NCBI GenBank assembly: GCA_018136815.1
Contig: CM030945.1
Coordinates: forward strand, 656,605 to 720,604
Source of the DNA: Isochrysis galbana
Lineage: Eukaryota > Haptophyta > Isochrysidales > Isochrysidaceae
DNA length: 64,000 nt
Reading direction: 5' to 3'
The notes beneath the pieces were generated by a model. It was not told where the DNA came from, ran no database searches, and saw only the letters and a list, made by a program, of their open reading frames with translations. The position numbers were made by a program, and so were the translations under genes. Of the stretch, positions 31,349-42,228 are shown piece after piece; the stretch's first letter is position 1, and each line of letters opens with the position of its first letter.

Positions 31349-34082
31349 ATGGGCTGCGGCCCCTCGACTGGTCGTGACTCGGTGATGCTCGCCGCCACCA
31401 AGGAGGCGTTACTCGACGGCCAGCTGCACACTGACCCGATGCGTAACGCGCGGCTCGTCGTCACCGTCCTCGCCGTCTCGCTCGGCTCCTCCCTTCAATT
31501 TGGCTTCGCCACCGGCTCGCTCAACAACCTCGAGCAGATTGTGCCCAACGCGCTTGCTGCGGCCGGCAACCCCATCACCATCACGCAGTGGGCGCTCATC
31601 AATTCGTGCTTCTCGGTAGGTGGGCTCATTGGCTCCTACGGCAGCTTGATCCCTCTCGCGCGCTGTGGCCGCCGAAAGACACTTCTCATGGCTAACGCTT
31701 TTGTCTTCGTCTCCTCGGTGAGCAGCATGCACACCCAATACACCTCAGCTAGTAGGTCGACGTGCCCGAGGGTGTAGTGGTCAGATTCTCCGAATCGTCG
31801 TATTCTCATGAGGGCTAAATGCGGGCAGATGCTGTGCATGGCCGAGCGCGGGTATCGTCGGGCACCTACCTGATAAGGGTCGCATACGGACAACCTCCTG
31901 TTGATGCATTGCCAGCAGTAGTTGTGCAGAGGCGCCAGTACGAATATCTGGGAAGAGGCTGGTCCTCATTCGACTGACAGCTATCCGCTCGCCATTTTCT
32001 TAGATACTAATGTACTATGGCACGGTGTGGTGGGTGTTGTTGCTAGGCCGCGTCTCGATAGGCATCGTCGCTGGAGTCGCACAAATGACAGCGGGCAGCT
32101 ACATGACCGAGATTGCGCCTCTCTCAATACGCGGCTCGGTCGGTGTCTGTGCGCAGGTGAGGTGAGGCACCTGAGTCATTGGAGGGAACCCGGCGACGCG
32201 GATGCTGCTTCTGGCGTTCGTTCAAGGACCCACAGCCGCCGCATTCGCGCCGGGTCAGCCGGCTCAGGATGTTATTTGCAGTGACCCTCATACGTGTCCC
32301 AATGCTCAACCCTGCACACAGGCTGGCATCGTGACTGGGATCGCCCTCGCAAACTTCCTCACAGCACCCTCGTTCCATACGCTTGGATCTCCTCTACACT
32401 GGCGTACGGTCTTTCTCGTCCCTTCCGCATTTGCGCTCTTCCAGCTCGTTGTGTTGCCCTTCTGCCCACAAAGCCCATCCTTCTTGATCCGAAAGAAAGG
32501 GCCCGAAAAAACGCTTGCCACGCTCGTCCAGCTGCACAAGCCGACCTCGGCCTTAGAGATTCTCGCGGAGCTCGAGAAGGAGCTTGAAGGTGGTAAAGGA
32601 GAGGAGATTTACACTATACCCCAGCTGCTGTCGGACGAGAAGCTCCGCAAACAATTGATCGTTGGTGTTACCTTGAAGATTGGCGTGCAGTTCTCGGGCA
32701 TCGACGCCATCTTCTATTACTCTACCCTCATGTTCCGACATGCGAATGTCGCAGATCCGCAGGCAAGCGTGATCAGCCCTTTCTAGATGGTTGGCAGTTC
32801 GCTCGCTATTCTGGCGCATGCACCGAGTTGACATTGCCCGAAGCGCTTGCGCGATGAGCAGCGGCCTGCACCACCTGTGCGGCACAAGTTGCCCTTGCTC
32901 ATCTCCCACCCTGTGATTCTGTGATACACAGCTCGCAACGAGCCTTCTCTCCCTCGTGAACCTCGGTATGACCTTCTTCGCGATGCTGATGATGGAACGT
33001 ATCGGCCGGCGCGTGCTGATGATGACGACGTGGATTGGCATGTGCTCAGCTTTCGCCACCATCTTCGTGGCCAACTCCCTCTCCGAGGGATTTGGCTTCA
33101 TGCCACAATTGATGGCGAATGTCGAGGTGAGAGCATGGTGACAGGGAAATGATAGCTATGGTCTGGTCCGTCTCAGTGGCCGCAGGCCACGCTCGGCTGT
33201 ATGGCAAGGGGAGAACCACGCGGGTTATCTATGCACACTCCACTACCCTCGTTTCTAGCGGCCAGCCATTTCACATATCGTTGTATGGTGACAAGGTACA
33301 TCCTAGGATTTCACCCCATCACTCACGTACCCGTCCACCTCAGGTGTTCTCGATGGTGATCATCATCATATCGTTTGCCGTGGGGGTAGGCAACGTCGAG
33401 GGCTTTTTCATCTCGGAGATAATGCCCGTATACGCCAAGGACACTCTCGCCGCCATCGGCCAACCGCTCAATTGGATCGCCAATCTCATTGTGGCCACGA
33501 GCTTCCCGATTCTCTTCGAGGTACTCATGATGTGCCTTGCCACGGCGCCTTATGAGCCAGTCCTAAGCTCGCCCTGACGCATCACAATGCGATCCGCGCA
33601 CTGTGCCTACTGTCCACGACTGCTATTATGGCACCAACCCCAATACAATTTGCACAGTCCTTGAGCGCCGCGGATCTTCTCCTGTGAAGGGACGCCTCTT
33701 TCGCTCCTCACAACACTGTCGATTCAGAGTCTCCAGCACTTTCAGAAACACCCCCGGCCAGGAAATTGATGGACCTTAAGCTGCGCCGATTTTCTCACTG
33801 CTGTAGGCTCTCGGTCGATATGCATACCTCATCTTCGTCGGATCGACTGCGTATTTTGGCATATTCACATATTTCAAAATCCCGGAGACGAGAAGAAAGA
33901 CTATATCAGAGGTGCGTTCGCTGCGGAGGTTCCTAGCAATGAGGAATATCGCGAGCCCGACTTCCTTGCTAGCGGGTCGGGATGATGCTTTCCTCAAGGC
34001 TATCACCGCTCTCCATGGCGGGGGCCTGCGTTTTGTGTGCATGCCATCGGGACCGAAGCTCTGCGTCAAACCAGCTCGATGA
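31349..34082 (+). CDS. Sugar-porter family MFS transporter (six exons)
   Basis: A 12-helix hexose/polyol-type carrier. Exons are 31349-31717, 32004-32156, 32322-32762, 32932-33126, 33344-33520 and 33807-34082, giving 536 residues, all phase 0. Intron 3 starts CAG|GCAAGC, a GC-AG intron. Family marks are LARCGRRKTLL (the GR-K/R loop), LLLGRVSIGIVAG, YMTEIAPLSIRGSVG, CPQSPSFLI, GVQFSGIDAIFYYST, MERIGRR, the loop GVGNVEGFFISEIMP (diverged from the usual G-P-x-x-W) and FKIPETR. A large cytoplasmic loop lies at residues 215-250. The MGC start suits acylation. The last exon may be shorter: a donor GAG|GTGCGT lies at 33,908 and the tail beyond looks non-homologous. Substrate is not determinable. Confidence 0.8.
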
Positions 34083-34960
34083 TCGTATCGATCTCACTCG
34101 ATGCGTGGCGACCTACCGGCTGGTTGCTAGTGCGTCGCCGGAAACTGAGTCGGAACCCCTCACCCGGTCTCACTATCAGGTCACGGCAGATTTTGACGAC
34201 TACTAGATCTATACCACAATCTCAATGATCTGATAGATGGCAAGATTCGCTTGCGGACAGCCTAGGCCACCTGTCTCATGATGGCACGTCTATCTCCTCA
34301 CATTGAACCGAAGTCCTACCAAACTCCTTATTTGGCGCAACTCTTGATCAGCCAAAATATGTCAGCCGAAGGCAACGAGGATCCCCGCATCATACAACTC
34401 TTGAACACCGCTACCAGTACTGAAACTTTCTTGTCGGCAGTCAATTCATGAACGATAATCATCAAGAGCTTCCCGGGTGCGATTCGATCGCCAGCCATCT
34501 CGTGCAAACCTTAGGTGGTGTTAAGTGGTCCGCACTAGGAGCATCAGGCTGCGAGGTAGATGCCCATGATAGTTTCAAGCATGCTCGCTGCCATTGCTCT
34601 GGCGACGTCTTCGTGCTCAATAATATACATGTACTCCTAGAAGAGCCAATATGATGCTTAGTCTGACTCGTCCAAGGACGCAGCCAAGTCCAAGTCTACA
34701 ACTCCACTGCGCTCCCATAATACTTCTAGTTCCGCCTCGAGTTGTGTATGTGTATGACGATGCGTATACCTGTACGCCTCTTGCCGCTTGTCTTGTGTGT
34801 GTGTGTGTCTTATCTGGTTCCATCACCTCGTACTTCGTTGTGGGTTACGTGTCCCCCGATGATGTCGATCATTGCGTTTGCTCGCTGCATGCTGCTACTA
34901 GTGGTGAAAAGCGATGTGGGCCACTCAGCACAGTTGTCACATTCGCGAGTTGATCGACAC
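34083..34960. other. Intergenic, no gene recognised
   Basis: Composition is more balanced than the neighbours, with a short GT microsatellite at about 34,796-34,808. Frames up to about 100 codons occur but show no motifs or sensible splice continuation from the transporter. Confidence 0.4.
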
Positions 34961-34975
34961 GCCCGGGTCTAGTTA

Positions 34976-35932
34976 ATAATAATAATCTAAGTGAGCATTA
35001 GTACCACTACTCTCACTAGCCCGGTACCGACACGACAACCCTCAGCGCACCTGCCCGTACGCCTCGGCGCATGTTGCTGCCACAGGCACATACACGTATG
35101 CACCCCTCCGCATCTCCCCCCCTCGCAGACCCCCGGCTCCCATTCTAACCCCCCACGAGTTAAAATGGGGGGAAACCCATTGAGGCGGACCGGTCGACGC
35201 CGGCCGACTCCGGGAAAAAGCACCGGGGGGGGGGGGGGGAACTCTCTAAACCAAGAAGAACGGCCCTTACCAGCTCGCGCCGTGAGCGGTCCTCGAGAAA
35301 TAAGTGACTGCGACTCGAGTAGCCTGCGCCACCTGGGATACTCTCCTCGCCATTGAGCCACTCCCTTCTCGTCTCCCTCCTGTCGCCAGCCGCCCCTCAC
35401 CCGTTTGCTAACGCAAACGGGGCCCGTTTCTCACTGCACTCCATCGGGGGGGGGTGCAAAACCCCCCTTCTCCCTCTCTTCACTCTCACCCATCGTTGTC
35501 CCTGCGGCGCGTCGCCATGCGGCGCGCCCTGGCCTGCTCTCAGGGGTCCTTTGGGGGCTCCCAGGGGGCCAGCAAGGGCAGCTCAGGGGGCAGTGGAGGC
35601 TGGGGCTCAGCCCCTGGCCCCCCCTGCCTCTCCCACGCTCGCCTCGCTGGCCATGGGCGCCGCCAGAAGTCCCCTGTATGCCTGGCGACCAGGGACATGA
35701 CAGGGGGGGAGTCAGCTCGAGGGCAGGCCCAGCGCCCAGCGCGGGCGTGGGAGTGCAGCTCGCGGCCCGCGCCCACGAAGGGTCAAGGCAGGAATGATGA
35801 GTGCCCTGCCCCTGCCAAAGGGCAGGGGCTGGGGTTGAATGTACGGGCCCACCCCGGGCCCCGGGGGGTGTCCGCGATGGAGAGAGGGGGGCGCGAGGCC
35901 CCCATCCTACATGTGAAAGACAGAGACAATCC
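34976..35932 (-). mobile_element. Retroelement insertion with 15-bp TSD and (ATT)n tail
   Basis: The direct repeat GCCCGGGTCTAGTTA flanks the interval (34,961-34,975 and 35,933-35,947). Read on the minus strand it ends in ATTATTATTATT next to the left repeat. It contains a 165-bp segment (35,738-35,905) closely similar, in reverse, to 45,089-45,262. No intact coding frame is recognised. It is probably a non-LTR or SINE-like insertion distinct from the oligo(T)-tailed LINE. Confidence 0.7.
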
Positions 35933-35951
35933 GCCCGGGTCTAGTTAGTGT

Positions 35952-36030
35952 CCCCCTAAGAAAGTGCAGCCTGAGGTCCAGTTATTTTTTTACCCCCCAT
36001 CCACCCATTTTGGTGTACTGGCTAGCAGCG
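35952..36030 (+). repeat. Diverged family A terminus
   Basis: AAGAAAGTGCAGCCTGAGG, a T run, CCATTTTGGTGTAC and nearby sequence follow the order of the other family A ends (GGGTGCAAC, GAGG, TTTTT, TTTTGGTATA). Several substitutions make it an old copy. Confidence 0.4.
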
Positions 36031-36476
36031 CGCGCGCCGCCACCCAGGCCCGTCCCAACCTCCTGTTCCTGTTCCGTCGATCGTCCCCCATTTGCCCCTC
36101 TGTTGTTTCCATCGATGGTCCACATCACCATCGACGCGATTTCCACTAACTATCTTCCTCTCACTCACCTTCTCGTCCCGCCACGGTTTGTGCAGGTGAT
36201 GGACGTTGTCAAGGTGGAGAAGAGTTTCCACGCCGTGCCAGGCGAGGCGGCGGGCAACCAATTGTGCTATTTTACCATTCTTATGTGGAAGCGCGCCAAG
36301 CAGAAACACACACACCACATAGCCCCTGATTTTTTTGTACAAACTCTCTCACGCTCAACAATGCTCATGCAGGTTTGCGTGCGTGCGCCAATGCGTATGG
36401 CGGGAAGGCGGCGGGGCCACCGCGCCACCGCATGCATCGGAGTGGGCACGGCAAGGGGTCGGGGGGCGACCTGATA

Positions 36477-36660
36477 TCGAGCAATCCCCGTCCGACCTTT
36501 TCAGTTTTGGGGCGAATGCAGCGGAGGGGGAGGAAGTTCGAGGAAGCGCTCACGAGAAAATCGAGCAATCCCGCAATCCCCGTCCGACCTTTTCTTTCAG
36601 TTTTGGGGCGAATGCAGCGAAGGAGGAGGAAGCGCTCGCGGGAAAATCAAGCGATCCCCG
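36477..36660 (+). repeat. Two-unit tandem repeat of about 90 bp
   Basis: Each unit contains ATCCCCGTCCGACCTTTT, then CAGTTTTGGGGCGAATGCAG, and ends in a GAAAATC-type motif; a third unit is cut short by the LINE fragment that follows. It is open in one frame (FSFGANAA) but has no family. The region 36,030-36,476 upstream holds nothing I can support as a gene. Confidence 0.6.
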
Positions 36661-36666
36661 TCCTCG

Positions 36667-37078
36667 TGATGAGCTCGAACTTGACCCTGATAGCTGATAG
36701 CACAGGCGCTCAACATAGCGGAACGAATCGCTTGACCACGATAGCTGCTTCTCGCTCTTGATGACCCACCCGTCTTATTTGCCCCCGGATACGCCGTAGC
36801 CCACGATCTGTAACGCGATTACCGAGATGACCACACAGCCAGCCGATAGCCCGTTGGCGCAGGAGGAAGGGGGGAAACATGCCGCCGGGGATCGGTACAC
36901 GCCGCCTGCCACTGGAAGCTTCTTGGAAGCCCCACACACCCGGCGCCAGCCCCTAGCCCTAGGTAGTGCACGAAGGGACGCGCCGCAAGGCAGGTAGAGG
37001 GGGGGGGAAGGGAAGCGGGCGTGGCTGCATAGATGATGTGCAGGGCCGCGCGCGCGGCGAGAATATTGAGATGTTTTT
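36667..37078 (+). mobile_element. Very short LINE 3' copy
   Basis: It starts within the last codons of ORF2 (SSNLTLIA, then a small insertion, then ALNIAERIA in another frame). It continues through the shared 3' UTR to GAGAATATTGAGATG plus seven T. It is a strongly 5'-truncated copy; no target duplication was recognised. Confidence 0.75.
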
Positions 37079-37430
37079 TTAGTGGCAGTAGTGGTACTCA
37101 CGCTAAGGCTAGATAGGGGATCATATATATGTTACCCCCCAGGAGCCAACGCCCCCCGATAGCTATCGGGGGCCCCCGATAGCTATCGGGGGGAAATTTT
37201 TTCCCGATCGCCAACAGCCCCCCCGAGAGCTACCGGGGGACCGAGAAAATCTCCCGAGAGCTATCGGGGGATTTTACATGCCCCGGGGAGCTATCGCGTT
37301 TTAAGGCGGACCCCCGTTTGCTATCGGGGGCGAAAGACTGCCCCCGTTTGCTATCGGGGGGAAACGACGGCCCCCAGTAGCTATCGGGGGGCCGTCCTCG
37401 AGCCCCCAGGCGCTATCCTCCCCCGCAAGC

Positions 37431-37938
<508 letters not shown>

Positions 37939-37959
37939 TTATGCTGTTAAAATAAAAAA

Positions 37960-38265
37960 GGAATGATCGTAGAAATAATTTTAATCAATTAAATATAAAT
38001 ATAATATTTTTATGAAAATATACTTTTCAATTAATTATTCAGATAATAAATAATTAAATATCAAAAACGGAATGAGCTAATTAAATATAATTTATTATAA
38101 TATTTTTCACGAAAAATACTTTTGAATGAATTATTCGAATAAAAATCAAAAACGGAATTAGCGTATGGATAATTTTAATTAATTAATTATAATTTATTAT
38201 AACATTTTTACGAAAATACACTTTTCAATGAATTATTCAAATTAAAGTTTAGTGACGAAGTACTA
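37960..38265 (+). repeat. AT-rich tandem repeat, three units of about 100 bp
   Basis: Three diverged units each contain TAATATTTTT or similar, ACGAAAATA, ACTTTT(C/G)AATGAATTATTC and, in two, ATCAAAAACGGAAT. The surrounding 37,948-38,690 is the most AT-rich sequence in the window, while both flanks are GC-rich. I find no gene in it. Confidence 0.75.
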
Positions 38266-39042
38266 GTAATAAAATTATTATTTAGTGACAATAAATTTGA
38301 TCCTTAAAAATGTTGAATTAAAAATTATAACTTGATAGTAATTATCTTAGTAAACCTTAGTTTAAAATGAAGACTTATAGTCATAGCATCGTTTGAATAA
38401 ACACATAATAGTAAAATTTATTTGGTTTTTTTTGGTTTTTATTTATTTTAAATATTCTTAATGTTAATATTTTACTTGACGAGATCAAAATCAAAATGAC
38501 CGATATTTAATTTAACTTGAATTTTTGGTTAGATTTTTTAATTTTACTATTTTTATATTACGTTTTTAATAATCTTTAATTTAATTACCATATTGTACTT
38601 GTATATTATATTTTAATATTTATCCTAGTAACCTTATGTCATTTCTAAAACTGTTAGCTGTTAGATACTCTAAGTTTTAAAAACTATTTTTACGGGGGAG
38701 AAAGAGAACAGAGAAAAGAGGAGAAAGGAGAACAGAGGATAGGAGGGGGGAAGAGAGAGAGAAGGAGAGCGAGCCAAAGAGAGGAGGAACCCCCCGTTTG
38801 CTATCGGGGGATTTCCTCTTCCCCCGATAGCTATCGGGGGGTCCGCTTACGGCACCCCCCAGGAGCTATCCCCCGATAGCTCTCGGGGGATTTTCTCGGT
38901 CCCCCGGTAGCTCTCGGGGGCGCTGTTGGCGATCGGGAAAAAAATTCCCCCCGATAGCTATCGGGGGCCCCCGATAGCTATCGGGGGGCGTTGGCTCCTG
39001 GGGGGTAACATATATTGTACTACTACACTAGCATAAATAGGA

Positions 39043-40335
39043 ATGGCGGGAAGCCTCGGAGGCGCCGGCGGCGGCGCGAGAGCCAAGCGCGTACCGCCAA
39101 TGGTGGCCATCGACTTCAAGGCGCTGCTGAGGGAGGAGCGCGAGCGAGCGCGGGCACCGCGCTCATCCCTGCAGGTTGAAAAGACCGTCTCGCGTCCCTC
39201 CGGTAGTAATGCGATCGAGCGCCCCGCACCCCCGATCTCATGGAGCTTCCGGCTGCCTCAGGCTGCTCACCGGCGGCAGCTAAGCGAGGTGGCGATTGTG
39301 ACGGGGGCGCCACCGACAGTCTGGCACATGCGCGATTGGCTGAGTGAGGGAGAGGAGGCTGCGATGCTTCGGGCCGCATCCGACGCCCCGCAATCCGACT
39401 GGGTAAGCTTGCGCGGGAGGCGGCTGCAGAACCTTGGTGGAGTGCCCCAAGCTGCGCCTGATGCAATGATCGCTGAGCCGCTGCCGGAATGGATCGAGTC
39501 GGTGTTCGACGCGTTAGTGGCGGCGGGCGTGTTCCCGGCGAGTGCACCACCTAACCACGTGCTGCTGAACGAGTACCAGCCAGGCCAGGGCATCGCCGAC
39601 CACCGCGATGGCCCGTTGTATGCTCCAACTGTGGCAATACTCTCACTCGGCTCTGTGTGCTCATTCGATTTTGTGACCAACGACTCCGCACGTACACCCC
39701 TCGCCTCGCTATTGCTGCCCCCACGCGGCTTACTTGTCTTCACGGACGACGCCTATAACGAGCACCTACACAGAGTGCCTGCAATCACCTCAGACGCAGG
39801 AAGGGACGGGCTCATTCGGTTGGACCTACCAGAGGCAGTACAAATGGGAGCAACCGAGAAGGTTGCATTGCCCCCGCCTCCATCTCGCACAACTCGCATT
39901 TCTCTCACGGTAAGAGACCACCCAGTCTCTCTATGGGTTGCTGGTGGTCACCGGACAGTCTCGACTGCATAATGAAGTAATGGATGCACCACCTCGCAGC
40001 ACAACTGCATCCATGCAGTCTCTTTGGCCTTCATCATTCCCTTCCGCTTGTGAACAGCAATATGTGCCAGCCAAACGACCTCTCTCCATGCATCACACCT
40101 CGCACACAAACTCGGATGCCCTTTTGCTACGATGACACGTGCCTGTCGCACACTTGTGCCGTTGTGCATGTTATAGGCCGTCCACGTCCCAGGCCTAGCC
40201 TATTGCACACTGCCACTGTTCATCACCCAACTTGCAAACCAAACCCACACCTCGTGCCATGCCCAACAACAGGTGCGCCGAGTGCTACATGTAAAAGTAG
40301 AACAGGATGCTGCGCATGCTATCCAAGCAACGTGA
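39043..40335 (+). CDS. ALKBH6: ALKBH6-type 2-oxoglutarate/Fe(II) dioxygenase (two exons)
   Basis: An AlkB homologue of the ALKBH6 type, an Fe(II)/2-oxoglutarate oxygenase implicated in nucleic acid repair or modification. Exons are 39043-39909 and 40273-40335, joined in phase 0 to give 309 residues. Conserved marks are SLRGRRLQNLGGVP, LPEWIESVF, NHVLLNEYQPGQGIADHRDG (iron ligands His187 and Asp189), TVAILSLGS, LLPPRGLLVFTDDAYNEHLH (distal His243) and RTTRISLTVRR (2-oxoglutarate Arg). Splicing from CACG|GTAAGA to ACAG|GTGCGCC restores the ISLTVRRVLH ending; reading through gives an unrelated tail. A 60-residue Arg/Ala-rich N-terminus precedes the domain. The palindromic element ends about 30 bp upstream of the start. 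Confidence 0.9.
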
Positions 40336-41880
40336 GATTCGCCCTCGTGACAGGCGAGAACGACGTTTTCCAACGCTTGTGAAAGCTTACGAATCACCCC
40401 CCCTCCCTCTCGCGTCTTCTTTCTCAGCGTGCGCAGTGGGGTGATCGTTGGCTCCCTCACCCTCCCCTCTCCCTCGCTCCTCGCTGTGATTTGCGGAGGA
40501 GCGGGCGACGAGCGCCTTCGAGTCTGCTCTCGTCGTAGGGTGGTCAAACACTCGTCGTAGAGGAAGAGCGGGGGAATGCTCCCGACAGTTAGGGTTAATC
40601 TAATTCTTAATTTTCTAATAAAAAAGTTCAAGGTTAACACTTACTACTAGTCTGGTATCCTCTACCTCACTTTTGACACCGCCCTTTCTTCCCTTCCCTA
40701 CGCATGTTTGCCTTCCCCCCCTCGTTCCGTTTTTTTTGTTTCGGGGGTGCGGCCCAGGTGCGCTACCATGGACCATGGGCCCGGCTTTGGCTTGGAGTGC
40801 GAGTTCTAGGGCCAGAGGCAGGCCTTTTGCCTTTTGTTTTGTTCTTTGAGGTTCGTTTCCACTTCTACATGTCCCTTTCGCCGTGCGCGTGTGGGCGTGT
40901 ATCATTGTGGTTATCTTTATTGTCGAGGTTGTCTCTGGCGTGTACTTTGTTTAGTTCCTCGTCATGCCTCTCTTCTAGCTTCCTTGGAGGTTGCGACCAA
41001 GTAAGTGTGTCACTCCCAGGCCTGCGGCCAGTGAGAGGAGTTCTGCGCTAGGGATTGGGAGTAGGTTGTCTTCTTTGTCTGTGTCGTATAGTGGGTACAT
41101 GTCATGTGTCGCCCAGAGCCCAGAGGTTGATCCTTTCCTTGGGCTGCCCCGCCGCCGCTACCGTTTCCTGTGAGTGGTGAGTGGTCCACGAGTGGTCATC
41201 ACAGAAGTCTTCATCTGCATAGTGTGGGAAAAGCTGCAATTGGTTAACGTCAACCAGTCAACCAGAGATGGTTTTGGAATTAGAGATCTTGAGGCTCAGT
41301 GCTTCGGCATCGGAGAATTCGTAGCTAGTGTTGACCGCGCGAGGGTTGTGACAATACTTGTTGGACCCATTCCTGGGTCTGAGATCGGAGAGCCAACATC
41401 CGCATCCGCTCCCTTGAGGCGGGATTTGCTGGGGGTTGAACAAACCTTTGGAGGTGAAAAGGTAGAAGGTGTTCGGTTTCTGGGATTGGTCCAAACTTGT
41501 GTTGGGTGAAGAGACCTGGCGTGCGCGCGCTCAATCGCGCCCTCTCGGCGGGGGTACCACGTTTGGCCCAGCCTATATTGGGCCCAGTGACTGTGCGAAG
41601 AGCGATGTAGATCAGAGTAACCATTGGAGGCTAGCTAGCGCAACGAGCAACGAGTCGGTGACGATTCCCGTACACCGGAGGAGTAGAACCACTCCTACAA
41701 AAACTCAGGCTAAACACCCCAAGACCCCTCTCTCTCAGTAAAGAGTCGCCCGGTAAAGTACTATGGTCGCACTCGAGCGAGCAGTGTTGCACAACGAATT
41801 TAGCACGAAGCTACTAAAGTATTCATAGAGGGTGCCGGATTCAAATTTATTCTAAATCATAAGATTATAGGGTGGTGGAG
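40336..41880. other. Repeat-rich intergenic region
   Basis: It contains a family B terminal motif variant, TAGGGTGGTCAAACA (40,536-40,550), a reversed second-family retroelement 3' end (about 40,620-40,830) and a repeat TTTGGCCCAGCCTATATTGG (41,564) also seen near 11,840. Frames at 41,174-41,509 have no recognised motifs. Confidence 0.5.
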
Positions 41881-42014
41881 GGGCAAGAGAGAGGGAGAGG
41901 GGAGTAGAGAGGAAGGGAGGGGCAGGGAGAGAAGGAGAGAGAGGGGAGAGGGACGGAGAAGGAGAGAGACGGAGATAGAGGGAAAGAGAAGAGAGAGAGA
42001 GATACAGGGAGGGG

Positions 42015-42046
<32 letters not shown>

Positions 42047-42200
42047 AGAAAGAGAGACAGAGCGAGAAGAGAGAGAGAAGGTCGGGAGAGAGGGAAGGGG
42101 AGACGGAGAGAGAGGGAGAAAGAGGAGGGAGAGCGTACGAGCGAGCGAGGGAGAGAGGGAGGGAGGGAGAGAGAGAGAGAGAGAGAGGCTCTCAGAGAGG
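41881..42200 (+). repeat. (GA)n-rich purine tract upstream of KATNIP
   Basis: About 320 bp of irregular GAGAGG purine repeats end about 30 bp before the KATNIP ATG, so the tract lies in its promoter or 5' UTR. It is open in the KATNIP frame from 42,040, but the encoded Arg/Glu repeat is surely not protein. Confidence 0.85.
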
Positions 42201-42228
42201 GAGGGAAGGCTCTTGCTGGCGCGGCGCG

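Noticed and set aside
30738-31385. Long open frames upstream of the transporter
   Set aside because: Pyrimidine-rich low-complexity sequence gives Pro/Ser/Leu frames on the plus strand. They are not in the transporter frame and have no motifs.
35353-35950. Three overlapping plus-strand frames
   Set aside because: They lie within the retroelement insertion and its GC-rich repeat; all frames are open because of composition.
37126-37430. CRISPR-like regularly spaced palindromic repeats
   Set aside because: The units are variable, inverted at the far end and part of a transposon-like terminal array. There is no spacer regularity, no cas gene, and the DNA is eukaryotic.
39910-39972. ALKBH6 C-terminus by reading through the exon 1 donor
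   Set aside because: The readthrough tail is unrelated to the family, while splicing to 40,273 gives the expected VRRVLH ending.
41830-41860. tRNA-like T-arm sequence GGATTCAAAT
   Set aside because: No acceptor, D or anticodon arm can be built around it. No other tRNA in the window was convincing either.
42040-42228. In-frame N-terminal extension of KATNIP rich in Arg and Glu
   Set aside because: It is only the translation of the (GA)n tract. The first sensible Met with non-repetitive sequence is at 42,229.
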